Source: Rhizobium mesosinicum (GTDB lineage Bacteria; Pseudomonadota; Alphaproteobacteria; Rhizobiales; Rhizobiaceae). Taken from it: a stretch of 64,000 nucleotides of DNA. Location of the stretch: assembly GCF_019511345.1 (NCBI RefSeq), contig NZ_JAEUAK010000010.1, forward strand, positions 62,001 to 126,000. Direction: 5' to 3'. Positions 1-8,215 of the stretch are shown here, piece after piece. The notes under the pieces were generated by a model that was not told the origin of the DNA, did not search any database, and was given only the letters and a program-made list of their open reading frames with translations. Every line of letters starts with the position of its first letter. Position 1 is the stretch's first letter. Position numbers and translations under genes: made by a program.

Positions 1-2
1 AG

Positions 3-275
3 TTGCAGCAGGTGAGCGATCTTCTCGATTATGACAGCAGCCTCGAGCTGCCGCCGATCAACGACAACCGGGATCCGGCAAGCCTGACCGATCAGGAGCG
101 TCAGTGCCTGGAGCTCATGGCTGAGGGATATTCGACACAGCGTATCGCCCGCGCCCTCGACCTCAGACATGAGGAAGCGCGTGCTCTGGAGGCCGACATC
201 ATCATGAAATTCCACACCAATAACCGCTTCCAGGCCATCGCCAAGGCGGTTCTCCTCGGCGTCGTGCAGGCCTGA
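3..275 (+). CDS. LuxR/GerE-type helix-turn-helix protein, possibly cut by the left edge
   Basis: The 90 residues contain a LuxR-like DNA-binding domain: residues ~28-85 include LTDQERQCLELMAEGYSTQRIARAL, the usual start of a GerE HTH, followed by a second helix region ending in QAIAKAVLLG. The recognition part (HEEARALEADI) is less typical than in FixJ/NarL proteins. The reading frame begins with TTG at base 3 and no ribosome site is visible inside the window, so this may be the C-terminal part of a longer regulator or a small stand-alone HTH protein. It faces the RecD-like helicase gene convergently. Function beyond DNA binding is unknown. Confidence 0.6.
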   Translation: MQQVSDLLDYDSSLELPPINDNRDPASLTDQERQCLELMAEGYSTQRIARALDLRHEEARALEADIIMKFHTNNRFQAIAKAVLLGVVQA

Positions 276-362
276 TTATCCCCACCGGCTGCGGCCGCCA
301 CCGCATCCTGTACGGCAGTGCAGGCCAATATCAGCGAACGTCGTCTTCAGCGGACGCCACCG

Positions 363-1490
363 TCAACGGACAATCGTCAGCGTCTCTGCTGCACGTGTAA
401 TCGCGGTGTAAAGCCAGCGCTCGCGCGTATCGCGGAAGGCCCAGCTTTCATCGAACAGCACGACATTGTTCCACTGCGAGCCCTGCGCCTTGTGCACCGT
501 CAGTGCATACCCATAGTCGAACTCGTCATAACGCTTGCGCGTGTTCCAAGGGATCTCGCCTTCGACATTTTCGAAGGCCTGCTTGAGCAGTTTGATCTTG
601 GCAGCGCCCCGATCCATATCGTCGTCCTCAGGACGGACCAGCAGGTTGATGCCGGGCTTCGTCGTTTCCTTCGAGGACGTCATCACCTGCCAGAGCGAGC
701 CGTTGAGCAGGCCCTTGGCCGGATCGTTTCGCAGGCAGACCAGCTTGTCGCCGGTCTGCGGATAATCGGTGCTAAAGCCCTTCAGCTCGCGAAGGCGCTG
801 GTTATAGCGCCGGCGTGTCTTGTTGGTGCCGACGAGTACCTGGTCGGCATCCATGACCAGCGGCTGCGTCACCTCGTTCTTGGAGATCACCTGCGCCGTG
901 CCATAGTCGCCATACATGATCTCGTTGCCCTCACGCACCTGCATGGCGAGCTGGATGATCGGGTTGTCACGCGCCTGCCGGTGAATATCCGTCAGCAGAT
1001 AGTCCGGCTCCTGATTGGTGAAATAGCCGCCGCCCGACACCGGCGGCAGCTGGCCGGGATCGCCAAGCACGAGGATCGGCGTGCCGAAACTCATCAGGTC
1101 CTTGCCGAGCGCCTCGTCCACCATCGAGCATTCGTCGACGATGATCAGCGCCGCCTTGGCGACCGGGCTTTGTCGGTTGATGGAAAACATCGGTGCGATC
1201 GAGGTCTTGCCGGTTTCCTCGTCCTCCACCTCTTCCTCGCCGCGTGGCCGGTAGATCAGCGAATGGATGGTCTTGGCGTTCGATGCCCCGCGCGAGCGCA
1301 GCACCTGTGCGGCCTTGCCGGTGAAGGCGGCAAACAGAACGTCGCCATCGACATGCTCGGCAAAATGCTTGGCAAGTGTCGTCTTGCCCGTCCCGGCATA
1401 GCCGAACAGACGGAAGAGCGGCGACCTGCCCTCCTTCAGCCAGTTCGAAACGGCCTTCAGGGCTTCATCCTGTTGAGGGGCGAATTGCAT
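363..1490 (-). CDS. RecD-like ATP-dependent DNA helicase (SF1)
   Basis: The protein is a superfamily 1 helicase of the RecD/exonuclease V alpha kind. From the Met at 1490 it has 375 residues. Walker A is GYAGTGKTT (residues ~30-38), Walker B is IVDECSM (~117-123), followed by LVLGDPGQLPPV (motif III) and near the C-terminus YALTVHKAQGSQW plus YTAITRAAETL (motifs V and VI). It lacks the long N-terminal domain of full RecD, so it resembles the short RecD-like helicases common in alphaproteobacteria. The frame is open upstream to a TTG at 1526, but MQFAPQQDEAL at 1490 is the usual family start. No RecB or RecC partner is nearby. DNA repair or processing is the likely role; partners are unknown. 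Confidence 0.85.
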   Translation of the reverse strand: MQFAPQQDEALKAVSNWLKEGRSPLFRLFGYAGTGKTTLAKHFAEHVDGDVLFAAFTGKAAQVLRSRGASNAKTIHSLIYRPRGEEEVEDEETGKTSIAPMFSINRQSPVAKAALIIVDECSMVDEALGKDLMSFGTPILVLGDPGQLPPVSGGGYFTNQEPDYLLTDIHRQARDNPIIQLAMQVREGNEIMYGDYGTAQVISKNEVTQPLVMDADQVLVGTNKTRRRYNQRLRELKGFSTDYPQTGDKLVCLRNDPAKGLLNGSLWQVMTSSKETTKPGINLLVRPEDDDMDRGAAKIKLLKQAFENVEGEIPWNTRKRYDEFDYGYALTVHKAQGSQWNNVVLFDESWAFRDTRERWLYTAITRAAETLTIVR

Positions 1491-1624
1491 GGAAGCGACT
1501 TGGCAGGATTCGCCCGGCATAGGCAAGGCGAAATTCTATTGGTTGCCGCCACAGGCGTGCCGGAACGAATCAGTCCGGCACGCATCGGTTCGAGCTGGCT
1601 CCTGCGAGCGAGCCGCGTCGCAGG

Positions 1625-2404
1625 CTACTTGCTTGTGGCTGCCTCTTCGATCAACTTCGCGACCTTGTCGGGATGAGAGACCATGACGACGTGGGATGCG
1701 CCATGCACCACGACAGTGTCCTTCGACTTCGCGCGATCGGCCATCCACTGCAGGGCCTTTGCGGGAATGTTCTTATCGGCATCGCCATAGACGAAATAAG
1801 CCGGGATCGTCTTCCAGGCCGCCTTGTCGGTAGCTTCGTTCAGCGCCGCGTCGGTGATCGGGCGCTGCGTTGCCGCCATCAGACGAGCTTCGTCTTTCGG
1901 CACGTCGGCTGCGAACTGATCGTGGAACTTGGCCTGATCGATGTAGAGGTCCTTCATGCCTCCGTCCAAGGCGACGGGTTCGGCAAGGGCAGATCCCAGA
2001 GTGCCGCCCGGAAATTTGCCTGAGAGCGCTGCAGCGGTCTCACCGCTATCGGGTGCGAATGCTGCCACATAGACAAGCGATTTCACATTTGTTGCGGATG
2101 AGGCAGCGTCGGTGATCACGGAGCCGCCGTAGGAATGCCCGACCAGGACGACAGGGGTCTTCACGCCCGCAACGACACGCCTGACATAATCCCCATCGGA
2201 TTTGACGCCGCGAAGCGGATTGGCGACAGCGACCACCGGGTAGCCATCTTTTTCGAGTTTTGTGATGACGCCGTTCCAGCTCGACGCATCGGCGAAAGCG
2301 CCATGCACCAGAACCACCGTCGGCTTCGCATCTGCCGAAAACGACGGAGAGGCCATCGTGGCAATCGCACCGGCCACCAGAGAAATCTTCAGAAAATTAT
2401 GCAT
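1625..2404 (-). CDS. Exported alpha/beta hydrolase
   Basis: A 259-residue alpha/beta hydrolase with an N-terminal signal sequence (MHNFLKISLVAGAIATMASPSFSADA), so probably periplasmic. Landmarks are the oxyanion motif VLVHGAFADASSW, the nucleophile elbow GHSYGG, an acid in FVYGDADKNIP, and the catalytic His in GASHVVMVSHP near the C-terminus. This pattern fits the salicylate-esterase-like, poorly characterised alpha/beta hydrolase group. The ATG at 2404 is chosen because GGAAGA precedes it by a few bases and the signal peptide starts there; the open frame extends upstream without coding character. Substrate unknown. It stands alone, on the same strand as folC upstream. Confidence 0.85.
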   Translation of the reverse strand: MHNFLKISLVAGAIATMASPSFSADAKPTVVLVHGAFADASSWNGVITKLEKDGYPVVAVANPLRGVKSDGDYVRRVVAGVKTPVVLVGHSYGGSVITDAASSATNVKSLVYVAAFAPDSGETAAALSGKFPGGTLGSALAEPVALDGGMKDLYIDQAKFHDQFAADVPKDEARLMAATQRPITDAALNEATDKAAWKTIPAYFVYGDADKNIPAKALQWMADRAKSKDTVVVHGASHVVMVSHPDKVAKLIEEAATSK

Positions 2405-2601
2405 GTTGTCTTCCTTTTCGAGTGCCAACGACGAGACTGATATCGTACAATTTAATTGTTCGCAACACATAAGATCGGCGCCGAGGTTTCGCTCTTCCAT
2501 GAGGCTGAAATGTTGAGATCTAAGGCTGACGGGAGGATCGCAATCCTGCCATCAAACAAACCCTTCGCCGCTTCCCCGCTGATCTGCTCGCGCAGGAGCC
2601 C

Positions 2602-2621
2602 GACGAGCTAGCAAGCTCGTC
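2602..2621. repeat. Small perfect palindrome in the folC-hydrolase gap
   Basis: GACGAGCT-AGCA-AGCTCGTC forms an 8-bp stem with a 4-base loop in the gap 2405-2698. There is no T-run after it on the minus strand, so it is at best a weak terminator for folC. The rest of this 294-base gap shows no gene or other signal that I recognise. Confidence 0.5.
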
Positions 2622-2698
2622 AAAATCACCCAAGCGTCAGCAGCAGAAACTCTCGTGCGCCGCCTCGTAAGCCTTATTTTGGGTTACCCTGAACGAAG

Positions 2699-4009
2699 CT
2701 AGCGTTTCCTTGACATCGCGTCCTGCATCATCACATGGTCGCGCAAGAGTCCGGCAAGATAGAGCGATCCCGTCAGGATCACCCAAGCACCGGATGCGCC
2801 CGCCCGATCGAGCGCCTTCTCGTAAGCTGCCTTCGGATCCTCGATCACCTCACTCTCCAGGCCCATCGCCTTTGCAAGCGCCTGCAACTCGGCAGGCGAC
2901 CTGAAACGATCGGAAACCGAGGTGAAAATCGGCGAGACGCCATAACGGGCCATCACCTCGACAAACCCCGCCGCATCCTTGTCCCCCGCAATCGCCACGA
3001 CGGCGATGCCTGGCCCGGAAAAGCCTTCCATGCCGGAGAGATCGTCGAGTACCGCTTCGAGATTGAACGGCACGTGCGCCCCATCGATCGCGACCGCAAC
3101 AGCCCTGCCCCCGGCTGGCACGACGAAGCGCTCCATCCGCCCCGGTAAATTCGCGTCTAGCTTGGCCTGCTCATCGATCAGCCATCCCCCGACCACCTCA
3201 CCCTCGCGAGCCGTGAGACCAAACTCGCCAAGCGCATCGAGCGCAGCACCTGCAACCGCGATATTTCTTTCTGCAATCGTCTTCAGCCCCGAGAAATCCG
3301 GCTGAATAAGCCGCACGTCGATCTCGGCCGCTCGCTTCGCAATGACTGCGCCTGCCTCGTCATCCGCTTCGAGCGGTGTCACGACAATCGTACGAGACTT
3401 GATGATACCGGCCTTTTCGAAGGCGATCGCCGCTCGCGTCTTGCCGAGGATTTCCGTATGTTCGAGGCCAATATTGGTGATTATGGAAATGTCGCTGTCG
3501 ACGATATTGGTCGAATCCAGCCGCCCGCCGAGCCCCGTCTCGACCACGGCCCATTGAATGCCGGCATCCCGAAAGATGAGGAATGCCGCGGCCGTCAGCA
3601 TGTCAAACCATGTTGCGGCTTCCGCCGCCGTTGCGTCTCTTCTTGCTGCCTTTAATGCATCGAGCGCTAAGAAGAGCGCTTCAGCTAGCACCTGATCCTC
3701 GACCGGCCAACCGTTGACGGTTACCCGTTCGGAAATATGCTTCACATGCGGCGAGGCATAACGCCCGACCGAAATGCCGGCATGGCGCAAGCCAGCTTCT
3801 AAGAGCGCACAGGTCGAACTCTTGCCCTTGGTGCCTGCCACATGAATCGAGCGGAAGGCGCGGTGCGGATCACCGAGGCGGGCCGAGAGATCGACAATTG
3901 GCTCCAGCCCGACGCGCATTTCGCCACGCGGACGCTGTTCCCAGTTGGTGAGCTGATCAAGTTGCGAGAGGGCTTCGGCAAGGCGGAAATGTGGTTCTTG
4001 CATGGGCAT
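2699..4009 (-). CDS. folC: Folylpolyglutamate/dihydrofolate synthase-type Mur ligase
   Basis: The 436-residue protein is a Mur-ligase-family ATP-dependent ligase of the FolC type, which joins glutamate to dihydropteroate or folates in the cytoplasm. Evidence is the P-loop SIHVAGTKGKSSTCALLE (~residues 54-71), YASPHVKHISERV, the central VVETGLGGRLDSTN and IITNIGLEHTEILG, and the C-terminal AIDGAHVPFN. No strong ribosome site precedes the Met at 4009; a second Met lies two codons downstream. Its immediate neighbours are not folate genes, but folA and thyA sit 20 kb away. Whether it is the genome's only FolC or a paralogue cannot be told here. Confidence 0.85.
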   Translation of the reverse strand: MPMQEPHFRLAEALSQLDQLTNWEQRPRGEMRVGLEPIVDLSARLGDPHRAFRSIHVAGTKGKSSTCALLEAGLRHAGISVGRYASPHVKHISERVTVNGWPVEDQVLAEALFLALDALKAARRDATAAEAATWFDMLTAAAFLIFRDAGIQWAVVETGLGGRLDSTNIVDSDISIITNIGLEHTEILGKTRAAIAFEKAGIIKSRTIVVTPLEADDEAGAVIAKRAAEIDVRLIQPDFSGLKTIAERNIAVAGAALDALGEFGLTAREGEVVGGWLIDEQAKLDANLPGRMERFVVPAGGRAVAVAIDGAHVPFNLEAVLDDLSGMEGFSGPGIAVVAIAGDKDAAGFVEVMARYGVSPIFTSVSDRFRSPAELQALAKAMGLESEVIEDPKAAYEKALDRAGASGAWVILTGSLYLAGLLRDHVMMQDAMSRKR

Positions 4010-4212
4010 GGCACACGTGCATCGGGGTTATGTTTATGCCAGGCGAGCGGCATCGGCAGCCTGCGCTTCCCGATGGTTCTCCATCTGTTTCGCCAGTCAC
4101 GCAGGCAGGCCGACACTAGAGCCTTTCCGTCGCTCTGCCTACCCTCGCAAGCGTCATCCAAGCCGCTTCGCCGCGACCTTATAGCTTTCACTGAAGGTCG
4201 AGGAATGGAAAC

Positions 4213-4239
4213 GGGAATAAAACGGACGCCTGTCGTGTC
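4213..4239 (+). promoter_or_regulatory. Candidate ECF-sigma promoter
   Basis: GGGAATA at 4213-4219 and CGTGTC at 4234-4239 have the look of an ECF -35 (GGAA-rich) and -10 (CGT-rich) pair. They lie about 50 bases upstream of the COG4315 gene that heads the sigma/anti-sigma cluster, where an autoregulated promoter would be expected. This is inferred from position and general resemblance only. Confidence 0.35.
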
Positions 4240-4287
4240 TCATGTCCGGTATCGCAAAAATGCGTGCCTAACCCGAGGAGAGAGACC

Positions 4288-4668
4288 ATGAAGTCCGCGA
4301 AATTCCTGTCAGTGCTTGCGCTCATTGCCGCTACCGCTACTACGGCCTTCGCCGCCCCTGCCGTCACCACCGTCGAGACGGCCAAAGGCAAGGTTTTGGC
4401 CGGCGAAAAGGGCATGACGCTCTACACCTATAAGAAGGACGAAAAGGGAATGACAAACTGCTACGACAAGTGCGCCACCAACTGGCCGCCTTTCCTCGCC
4501 GCTAGCGGTGCCAAGGCCGAAGGCGCATACTCGCTCGTCGAGCGCAAGGATGGAAAGAAGCAGTGGGCAAAGGACGGCATGCCGCTCTATTACTTTGTGA
4601 AGGACACCAAGTCCGGCGATGCCACCGGCGACGGCGTCGGCGGCGTCTGGGATGTCGCCAAGCCCTGA
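4288..4668 (+). CDS. Secreted repeat protein (COG4315/Lipoprotein_15 type)
   Basis: The 126-residue protein starts with a clear signal peptide (MKSAKFLSVLALIAATATTAFAAP). It then has two copies of the short repeat seen in the COG4315 family: KGMTLYTYKKDEKGMTNCYDKCATNWPP and, later, DGMPLYYFVKDTKSGDATGDGVGGVWDVA. The first copy has a CYDKC motif. Function of the family is unknown; it is periplasmic or surface-associated. The ATG at 4288 follows GAGGAGAGAG. It overlaps the start of the downstream ECF sigma gene, and such proteins are often found beside ECF sigma factors, which suggests the three genes form one stress-response operon. Confidence 0.85.
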   Translation: MKSAKFLSVLALIAATATTAFAAPAVTTVETAKGKVLAGEKGMTLYTYKKDEKGMTNCYDKCATNWPPFLAASGAKAEGAYSLVERKDGKKQWAKDGMPLYYFVKDTKSGDATGDGVGGVWDVAKP

Positions 4669-5194
4669 TGAGGCAAGCGTGAAGAAGCCTCCACCCGATA
4701 CGTTCGAGGGCCAGATCCTGGCCCTCCTTCCCTCGCTTCGCCGCTATTCCCGCAGTCTCACCCGCTCGGATGCCGAAGGCGAGGATCTGCTTCAGGATTG
4801 CGTGGAAAAGGTTCTGGCCCGGCGCGGCCAGTGGCGCGGCCTCAATTTGCGCGGCTGGGTCCTGACGACGATGACCAACCTCTACCGCAATACCCGTCGT
4901 GCAAGCTCCCGCGACAGGCTGGTCGAACTCGATGCCGCCGACGGGCTGGCGAGCCCCGATAACCAGGCTGATCCGCTGGAGCGCCTGCGGCTGGAACAGG
5001 CCCTCGACAGCCTGTCGGAGGAATACCGCGCCGTGCTGATGCTCGTCGTCATCGAGGGCTACAGCTACAGCGAAGTCGCAACCATGCTGGACATCCCGAT
5101 CGGCACCGTCATGTCGCGCCTGTCGCGCGCGCGCCAGCGCATGAGCGAACATGTGAAAGCCGATAATGTGATTACGCTTCGGAGACCAAAATGA
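4652..5194 (+). CDS. ECF-type RNA polymerase sigma factor
   Basis: The 180-residue protein has the two-domain layout of group IV sigma factors. Region 2 covers LLPSLRRYSRSLTRSDAEGEDLLQDCVEKVLARR and GWVLTTMTNLYRN; region 4 covers LDSLSEEYRAVLMLVVIEGYSYSEVATMLDIPIGTVMSRLSRARQRM. The ATG at 4652 overlaps the end of the upstream gene; a GTG at 4679 is an alternative start. Its stop overlaps the anti-sigma start by four bases (ATGA), which implies translational coupling. It probably directs transcription of its own operon and unknown targets elsewhere. Confidence 0.9.
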   Translation: MSPSPDEASVKKPPPDTFEGQILALLPSLRRYSRSLTRSDAEGEDLLQDCVEKVLARRGQWRGLNLRGWVLTTMTNLYRNTRRASSRDRLVELDAADGLASPDNQADPLERLRLEQALDSLSEEYRAVLMLVVIEGYSYSEVATMLDIPIGTVMSRLSRARQRMSEHVKADNVITLRRPK

Positions 5195-5973
5195 ACGAGA
5201 CCAACCCCACCGTCACCGAAGCGGACCTGCACGCTTACGCCGATGGGCAGTTGCCGGAAGCTGCCCGCGCCCGCGTGGAAGCCTATCTCGCCGAAAACCC
5301 CGAGGACGCCGCCATGGTGGCCGGCTGGCAGACGCAGAATGCCGGCATCAAATCTCTGTTTGCAGACTATGAGAAGAGCCGCGACACCGATCTCCAGCTG
5401 CTGACACCGGCAGAGCCGGCCTCACCCTGGAAGATGCGCTCCGCATTTGCCGCTGCCGCCGTCGCGCTCTTTGCGCTCGGCGCGCTCAGCGACCGCTTCC
5501 TCCCGCCGCTCTTCGAACGCCCGCCGCTGCAACTTGCCGAATCCGAAACCCTGCCGAGACAGGCCGAGACCGCCTTCCTGGTCTATGCCAGCGAAGTGCG
5601 CCACCCGGTCGAGGTCTTCGCCAATGAGGAGGCGCATCTCGCCACCTGGCTCGGCAAACGGCTGGCGATCCCCGACCTCAAGGTGCCAGACCTCAAATCC
5701 CTCGGCTTCCACCTGGTCGGCGGCCGCCTCCTGCCGGTCGATGGCAAGCCAGGCGCGATGTTCATGTACGAGGATCAGGCTGGAGAACGCCTGACCGTCA
5801 TCGTCGGCCGCAACAAGGAAAACAGGACGACGAGCTTCCGCTTCGCCTCCGCCAAGGATGTCGAGACCTTTTACTGGATTGACGGTGAACTCGGCTATGC
5901 GGTCACCGGCGAGATCTCCCGCGACATGCTGCGCAAGGTGGCGGAGGAATGTTACCGGCAGTTTCCATCCTAG
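5191..5973 (+). CDS. Membrane-bound anti-sigma factor
   Basis: The 260-residue protein begins with an anti-sigma-type N-terminus (VTEADLHAYADGQLPEAARARVEAYLAENPEDAAMVAGWQ), the short helical domain that holds ECF factors. One membrane segment follows at about residues 84-100 (AFAAAAVALFALGALSDRF), and the rest is a periplasmic domain ending FYWIDGELGYAVTGEI. It lacks the HxxxCxxC zinc motif of ZAS proteins in this N-terminal region, so release is unlikely to be by simple thiol oxidation there. Start is fixed by the ATGA overlap with the sigma gene. Confidence 0.85.
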   Translation: MNETNPTVTEADLHAYADGQLPEAARARVEAYLAENPEDAAMVAGWQTQNAGIKSLFADYEKSRDTDLQLLTPAEPASPWKMRSAFAAAAVALFALGALSDRFLPPLFERPPLQLAESETLPRQAETAFLVYASEVRHPVEVFANEEAHLATWLGKRLAIPDLKVPDLKSLGFHLVGGRLLPVDGKPGAMFMYEDQAGERLTVIVGRNKENRTTSFRFASAKDVETFYWIDGELGYAVTGEISRDMLRKVAEECYRQFPS

Positions 5974-6080
5974 AGCAATTCCGCCAAAAGCGCACAACGG
6001 TTTTGCGTCCGAATTGCGTCGAACAACAAGATAGAGTGGCTTCGTGTTTCGAAGAAGAACGGAAACACTCTATCGCGGGA
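5971..6080. repeat. RIME-like intergenic repeat
   Basis: The stretch TAGAGCAATTCCGCCAAAAG and the following ~90 bases, ending in AAACACTCTATCG, match the style of the rhizobial intergenic mosaic repeat (RIME1) seen many times in Rhizobium and Agrobacterium chromosomes. It sits directly after the anti-sigma stop, between convergent genes. Identification is from memory of the family, not a search. Confidence 0.6.
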
Positions 6081-6104
6081 ACTGCGAGGCAGGCCAGCCT
6101 GCGT

Positions 6105-6404
6105 TCAGCCGATAAGCGGCCGTCCGCTCAGAACCTCATATTCGTGGAGATCACTTCTCATCTTGTCCTTCCAGGCCGTCAGGAACGCCAGCGTCTCCCT
6201 TTTCTCGAGATGGGCGGCCAGCGCTTGCCGATCCTGCCAGCGCTGAGCGACCGCAAAACGTCCGGCCGGCCCGTCATCCAGGGCAATGCTGTAGAACAGA
6301 CACCCCTTTTCGGCCTTCGTGCTGCTGCTGATTGCCCTGATGTCGGAAATGAACGCGTCGACATCTGCCGGATCGAGTTCGATGTAACCCATTATGACAA
6401 GCAT
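6105..6404 (-). CDS. Putative quinol monooxygenase (ABM family)
   Basis: A 99-residue protein of the antibiotic-biosynthesis-monooxygenase (YgiN-like) fold: GYIELDPADVDAFISDIRAISSSTKAEKGCLFYSIALDD, then RFAVAQRWQDRQALAAHLEKRETLAFLTAWKDKM. Members are small cofactor-free dimeric enzymes that act on quinols or phenolic compounds, or have no known substrate. It lies 18 bases downstream of the zinc-type oxidoreductase gene on the same strand, and both are probably under the divergent TetR regulator. A role in quinone or electrophile handling is an inference from this pairing. Confidence 0.8.
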   Translation of the reverse strand: MLVIMGYIELDPADVDAFISDIRAISSSTKAEKGCLFYSIALDDGPAGRFAVAQRWQDRQALAAHLEKRETLAFLTAWKDKMRSDLHEYEVLSGRPLIG

Positions 6405-6422
6405 GATTGCCGAGCCTCCTCT

Positions 6423-7439
6423 TCACACATCGACCGTTAGAACGATCTTGCCTTGGATATGCCCCCGGGCGGCAAGCTCATGCGCCTTGCGCGCATCCGC
6501 AAGCGGATAGGCGCTGTCGATAACGACACGGATCGTCCCGTCATTGAGCAGGCGCCCGACCTCCGCCAGTTGAGCTCCGCTGGAACGGACCTGGGTCGCC
6601 GAAACCGTAACACCGCGCTTGCTGGCCTCCTCGACATCGGAAAAACCGAGGGGATATACCGGAAACAACGCCCCGCCCCGCTTCAATACGCGCAGGAAAC
6701 GACCTGTTGTCGGACCACCGAGCGCATCGATGACAAGATCGATGTCACGCGCGACCTCCTCGGGCGGCGTCCTGGTGTAATCGATGAATTCATCGGCACC
6801 GAGTTCCCTGAGTAATGACTCATGCTTGCCTGATGCCACGGCAATGACATGCGATCCCTTCAGCTTCGCGAGTTGCACCGCAAAGTGTCCCACGCCGCCG
6901 GCGGCGCCGTTGACGAGAACCGTCTTGCCCCTGAGCGGCACCGGCTCGTGCCTGCCCGATTGAAGCGGGTTCGGTTCATCATGTCCGAGTTCGATCATGA
7001 ACTGCCACGCCGTCAGCAGCGACATCGGCGCTCCAGCGGCATGCACGTGATCGATGCCGGCAGGCTTCAGTGCGAGTTCCGAGACCGGCACGCTGACATA
7101 TTCCGCATAGGCCCTGCTTTCCGCGACACTGAAAAAGCGGACCATGGAATAGACTTCGTCGCCGACGGAGAATTCACGGACATCATCGGCAACCGCCTCG
7201 ACGACACCAGATACATCCGTGCCCAGGATGATCGGGAATGGCACCTGCGGCCGCCATTCCGGAGGAAGCGCCCTGTAACCATCGCGCAGATACCAGTCGG
7301 GAGAATTGATCCCTATGGCGTGAACGCGAACGAGCACCTCCCCCGGTTTCAACTCAGGCTTCGGCGCATCCTCGTAACGCAGCACGTCGGGACCGCCGAA
7401 CTCGTGGATCCGGATCGCTTTCATCGTCTCGCTCGTCAT
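6423..7439 (-). CDS. NADP-dependent quinone oxidoreductase-like MDR protein
   Basis: The 338-residue protein belongs to the medium-chain dehydrogenase/reductase superfamily, quinone-oxidoreductase branch. It has MKAIRIHEFGGPDVLRYED at the N-terminus, VRVHAIGINSPDWYLRDG, FPIILGTDVSGVVEAV, the nucleotide-binding VLVNGAAGGVGHFAVQLAK, and the C-terminal AHELAARGHIQGKIVLTV. Catalytic zinc ligands of alcohol dehydrogenases are absent, as is usual for this branch. The ATG at 7439 follows GGAGAAAGTA. It heads a two-gene unit with the ABM protein and diverges from a TetR regulator across an operator array. Confidence 0.88.
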   Translation of the reverse strand: MTSETMKAIRIHEFGGPDVLRYEDAPKPELKPGEVLVRVHAIGINSPDWYLRDGYRALPPEWRPQVPFPIILGTDVSGVVEAVADDVREFSVGDEVYSMVRFFSVAESRAYAEYVSVPVSELALKPAGIDHVHAAGAPMSLLTAWQFMIELGHDEPNPLQSGRHEPVPLRGKTVLVNGAAGGVGHFAVQLAKLKGSHVIAVASGKHESLLRELGADEFIDYTRTPPEEVARDIDLVIDALGGPTTGRFLRVLKRGGALFPVYPLGFSDVEEASKRGVTVSATQVRSSGAQLAEVGRLLNDGTIRVVIDSAYPLADARKAHELAARGHIQGKIVLTVDV

Positions 7440-7474
7440 TACTTTCTCCATCAAAATACTTATGCTACCCAATC

Positions 7475-7541
7475 TGGAGCGCTGCCCCGCTATAAATGGA
7501 GCATTGCCCCGTTTATAAGTGGAGCGCCGCCCCGCTTGTCA
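7475..7541. promoter_or_regulatory. TetR operator array (three tandem ~22-bp units)
   Basis: Three head-to-tail copies of TGGAGC-NNYGCCCCGYTTRTAA start at 7475, 7497 and 7520 in the 111-base divergent region. The junction of copies one and two makes an imperfect 27-bp palindrome at 7491-7517, with arms TATAAATGGAGC and GCCCCGTTTATA, the symmetry expected for a TetR-family dimer. The last copy overlaps the ribosome site of the TetR gene, so binding should repress both directions. Confidence 0.75.
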
Positions 7542-7550
7542 AGAGGTGAT

Positions 7551-8105
7551 ATGAGAGCTGACGCAAAAAAGAACTATGATCACATTCTCGCGGTCGCCCG
7601 TGAGATGCTGACGGGGAATGGTGCGAATGCATCGCTGCGCGACATTGCGCGCAAAGCGGAAGTAGGAGACGGAACCTTGCACCGTCACTTCCCAACCCGG
7701 GAAGCACTGCTTGAAGCCTTGCTGCGCGAGGGTTTCGAGGATTTGGCGCGAAGGGCGAGCGAACTCGAACAGTCGGACGATCCGCGCAATGCGCTGGTGA
7801 CGTGGCTGCGCGAGGCGACCACTGTAACCCACAATTACAGCGGCGCTATTGCCTCGATGGTTTCCGCAATCGCTGACGAGAATTCCGCGCTTCACACGTC
7901 ATGTGTGATGCTGCGCACAGCCGGCGCACAGCTTCTTCGACGCGCCCAGGCGAAAGGCGCGGCGCGAATGGACATGGACGGCAACGACCTGTTCGCTTTG
8001 ATAAGCGCGCTGGCGTGGCTCGCTGAGCAGCCGCCACTCGTGCCGCGCGCGGATCACCTGTTCGACATCATCTCAGGTGCGATCCTGACGAGTGAACAGC
8101 AGTAG
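7551..8105 (+). CDS. TetR-family transcriptional regulator
   Basis: The 184-residue protein has a TetR_N helix-turn-helix at residues ~9-55: ILAVAREMLTGNGANASLRDIARKAEVGDGTLHRHFPTREALLEALL. The C-terminal half is helical and would form the ligand pocket. The ATG at 7551 has AAGAGGTG just upstream. A much longer open frame upstream is excluded because it runs antisense through the oxidoreductase gene. It probably represses itself and the divergent MDR-ABM pair through the operator array, with an electrophilic or quinone-like inducer as a guess. Confidence 0.88.
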   Translation: MRADAKKNYDHILAVAREMLTGNGANASLRDIARKAEVGDGTLHRHFPTREALLEALLREGFEDLARRASELEQSDDPRNALVTWLREATTVTHNYSGAIASMVSAIADENSALHTSCVMLRTAGAQLLRRAQAKGAARMDMDGNDLFALISALAWLAEQPPLVPRADHLFDIISGAILTSEQQ

Positions 8106-8215
8106 CAGCCTAGAGCGCCGTGCGTCCATTCGGACGCACAAAGGACGCTCTAATTCTTTGAATCTACGCATCAGGCTTTCCGAAAATCGATTCCGATTTT
8201 CGGCCGATGCTGTAG
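8106..8215. repeat. Rhizobial palindromic intergenic repeat
   Basis: CTAGAGCGCCGTGCGTCC and what follows contain two nested palindromes: GTGCGTCCATTCGGACGCAC and, from about 8178, CCGAAAATCGATTCCGATTT with its closing CGG. This is a common rhizobial repeat type. Unusually, it runs into the nitrile hydratase accessory gene and supplies its last codons (see that entry). Confidence 0.65.

Noticed and set aside
6849..7550. The N-terminal extension of the TetR frame
   Set aside because: It runs antisense through the MDR oxidoreductase gene and the operator array; the ATG at 7551 has a ribosome site.
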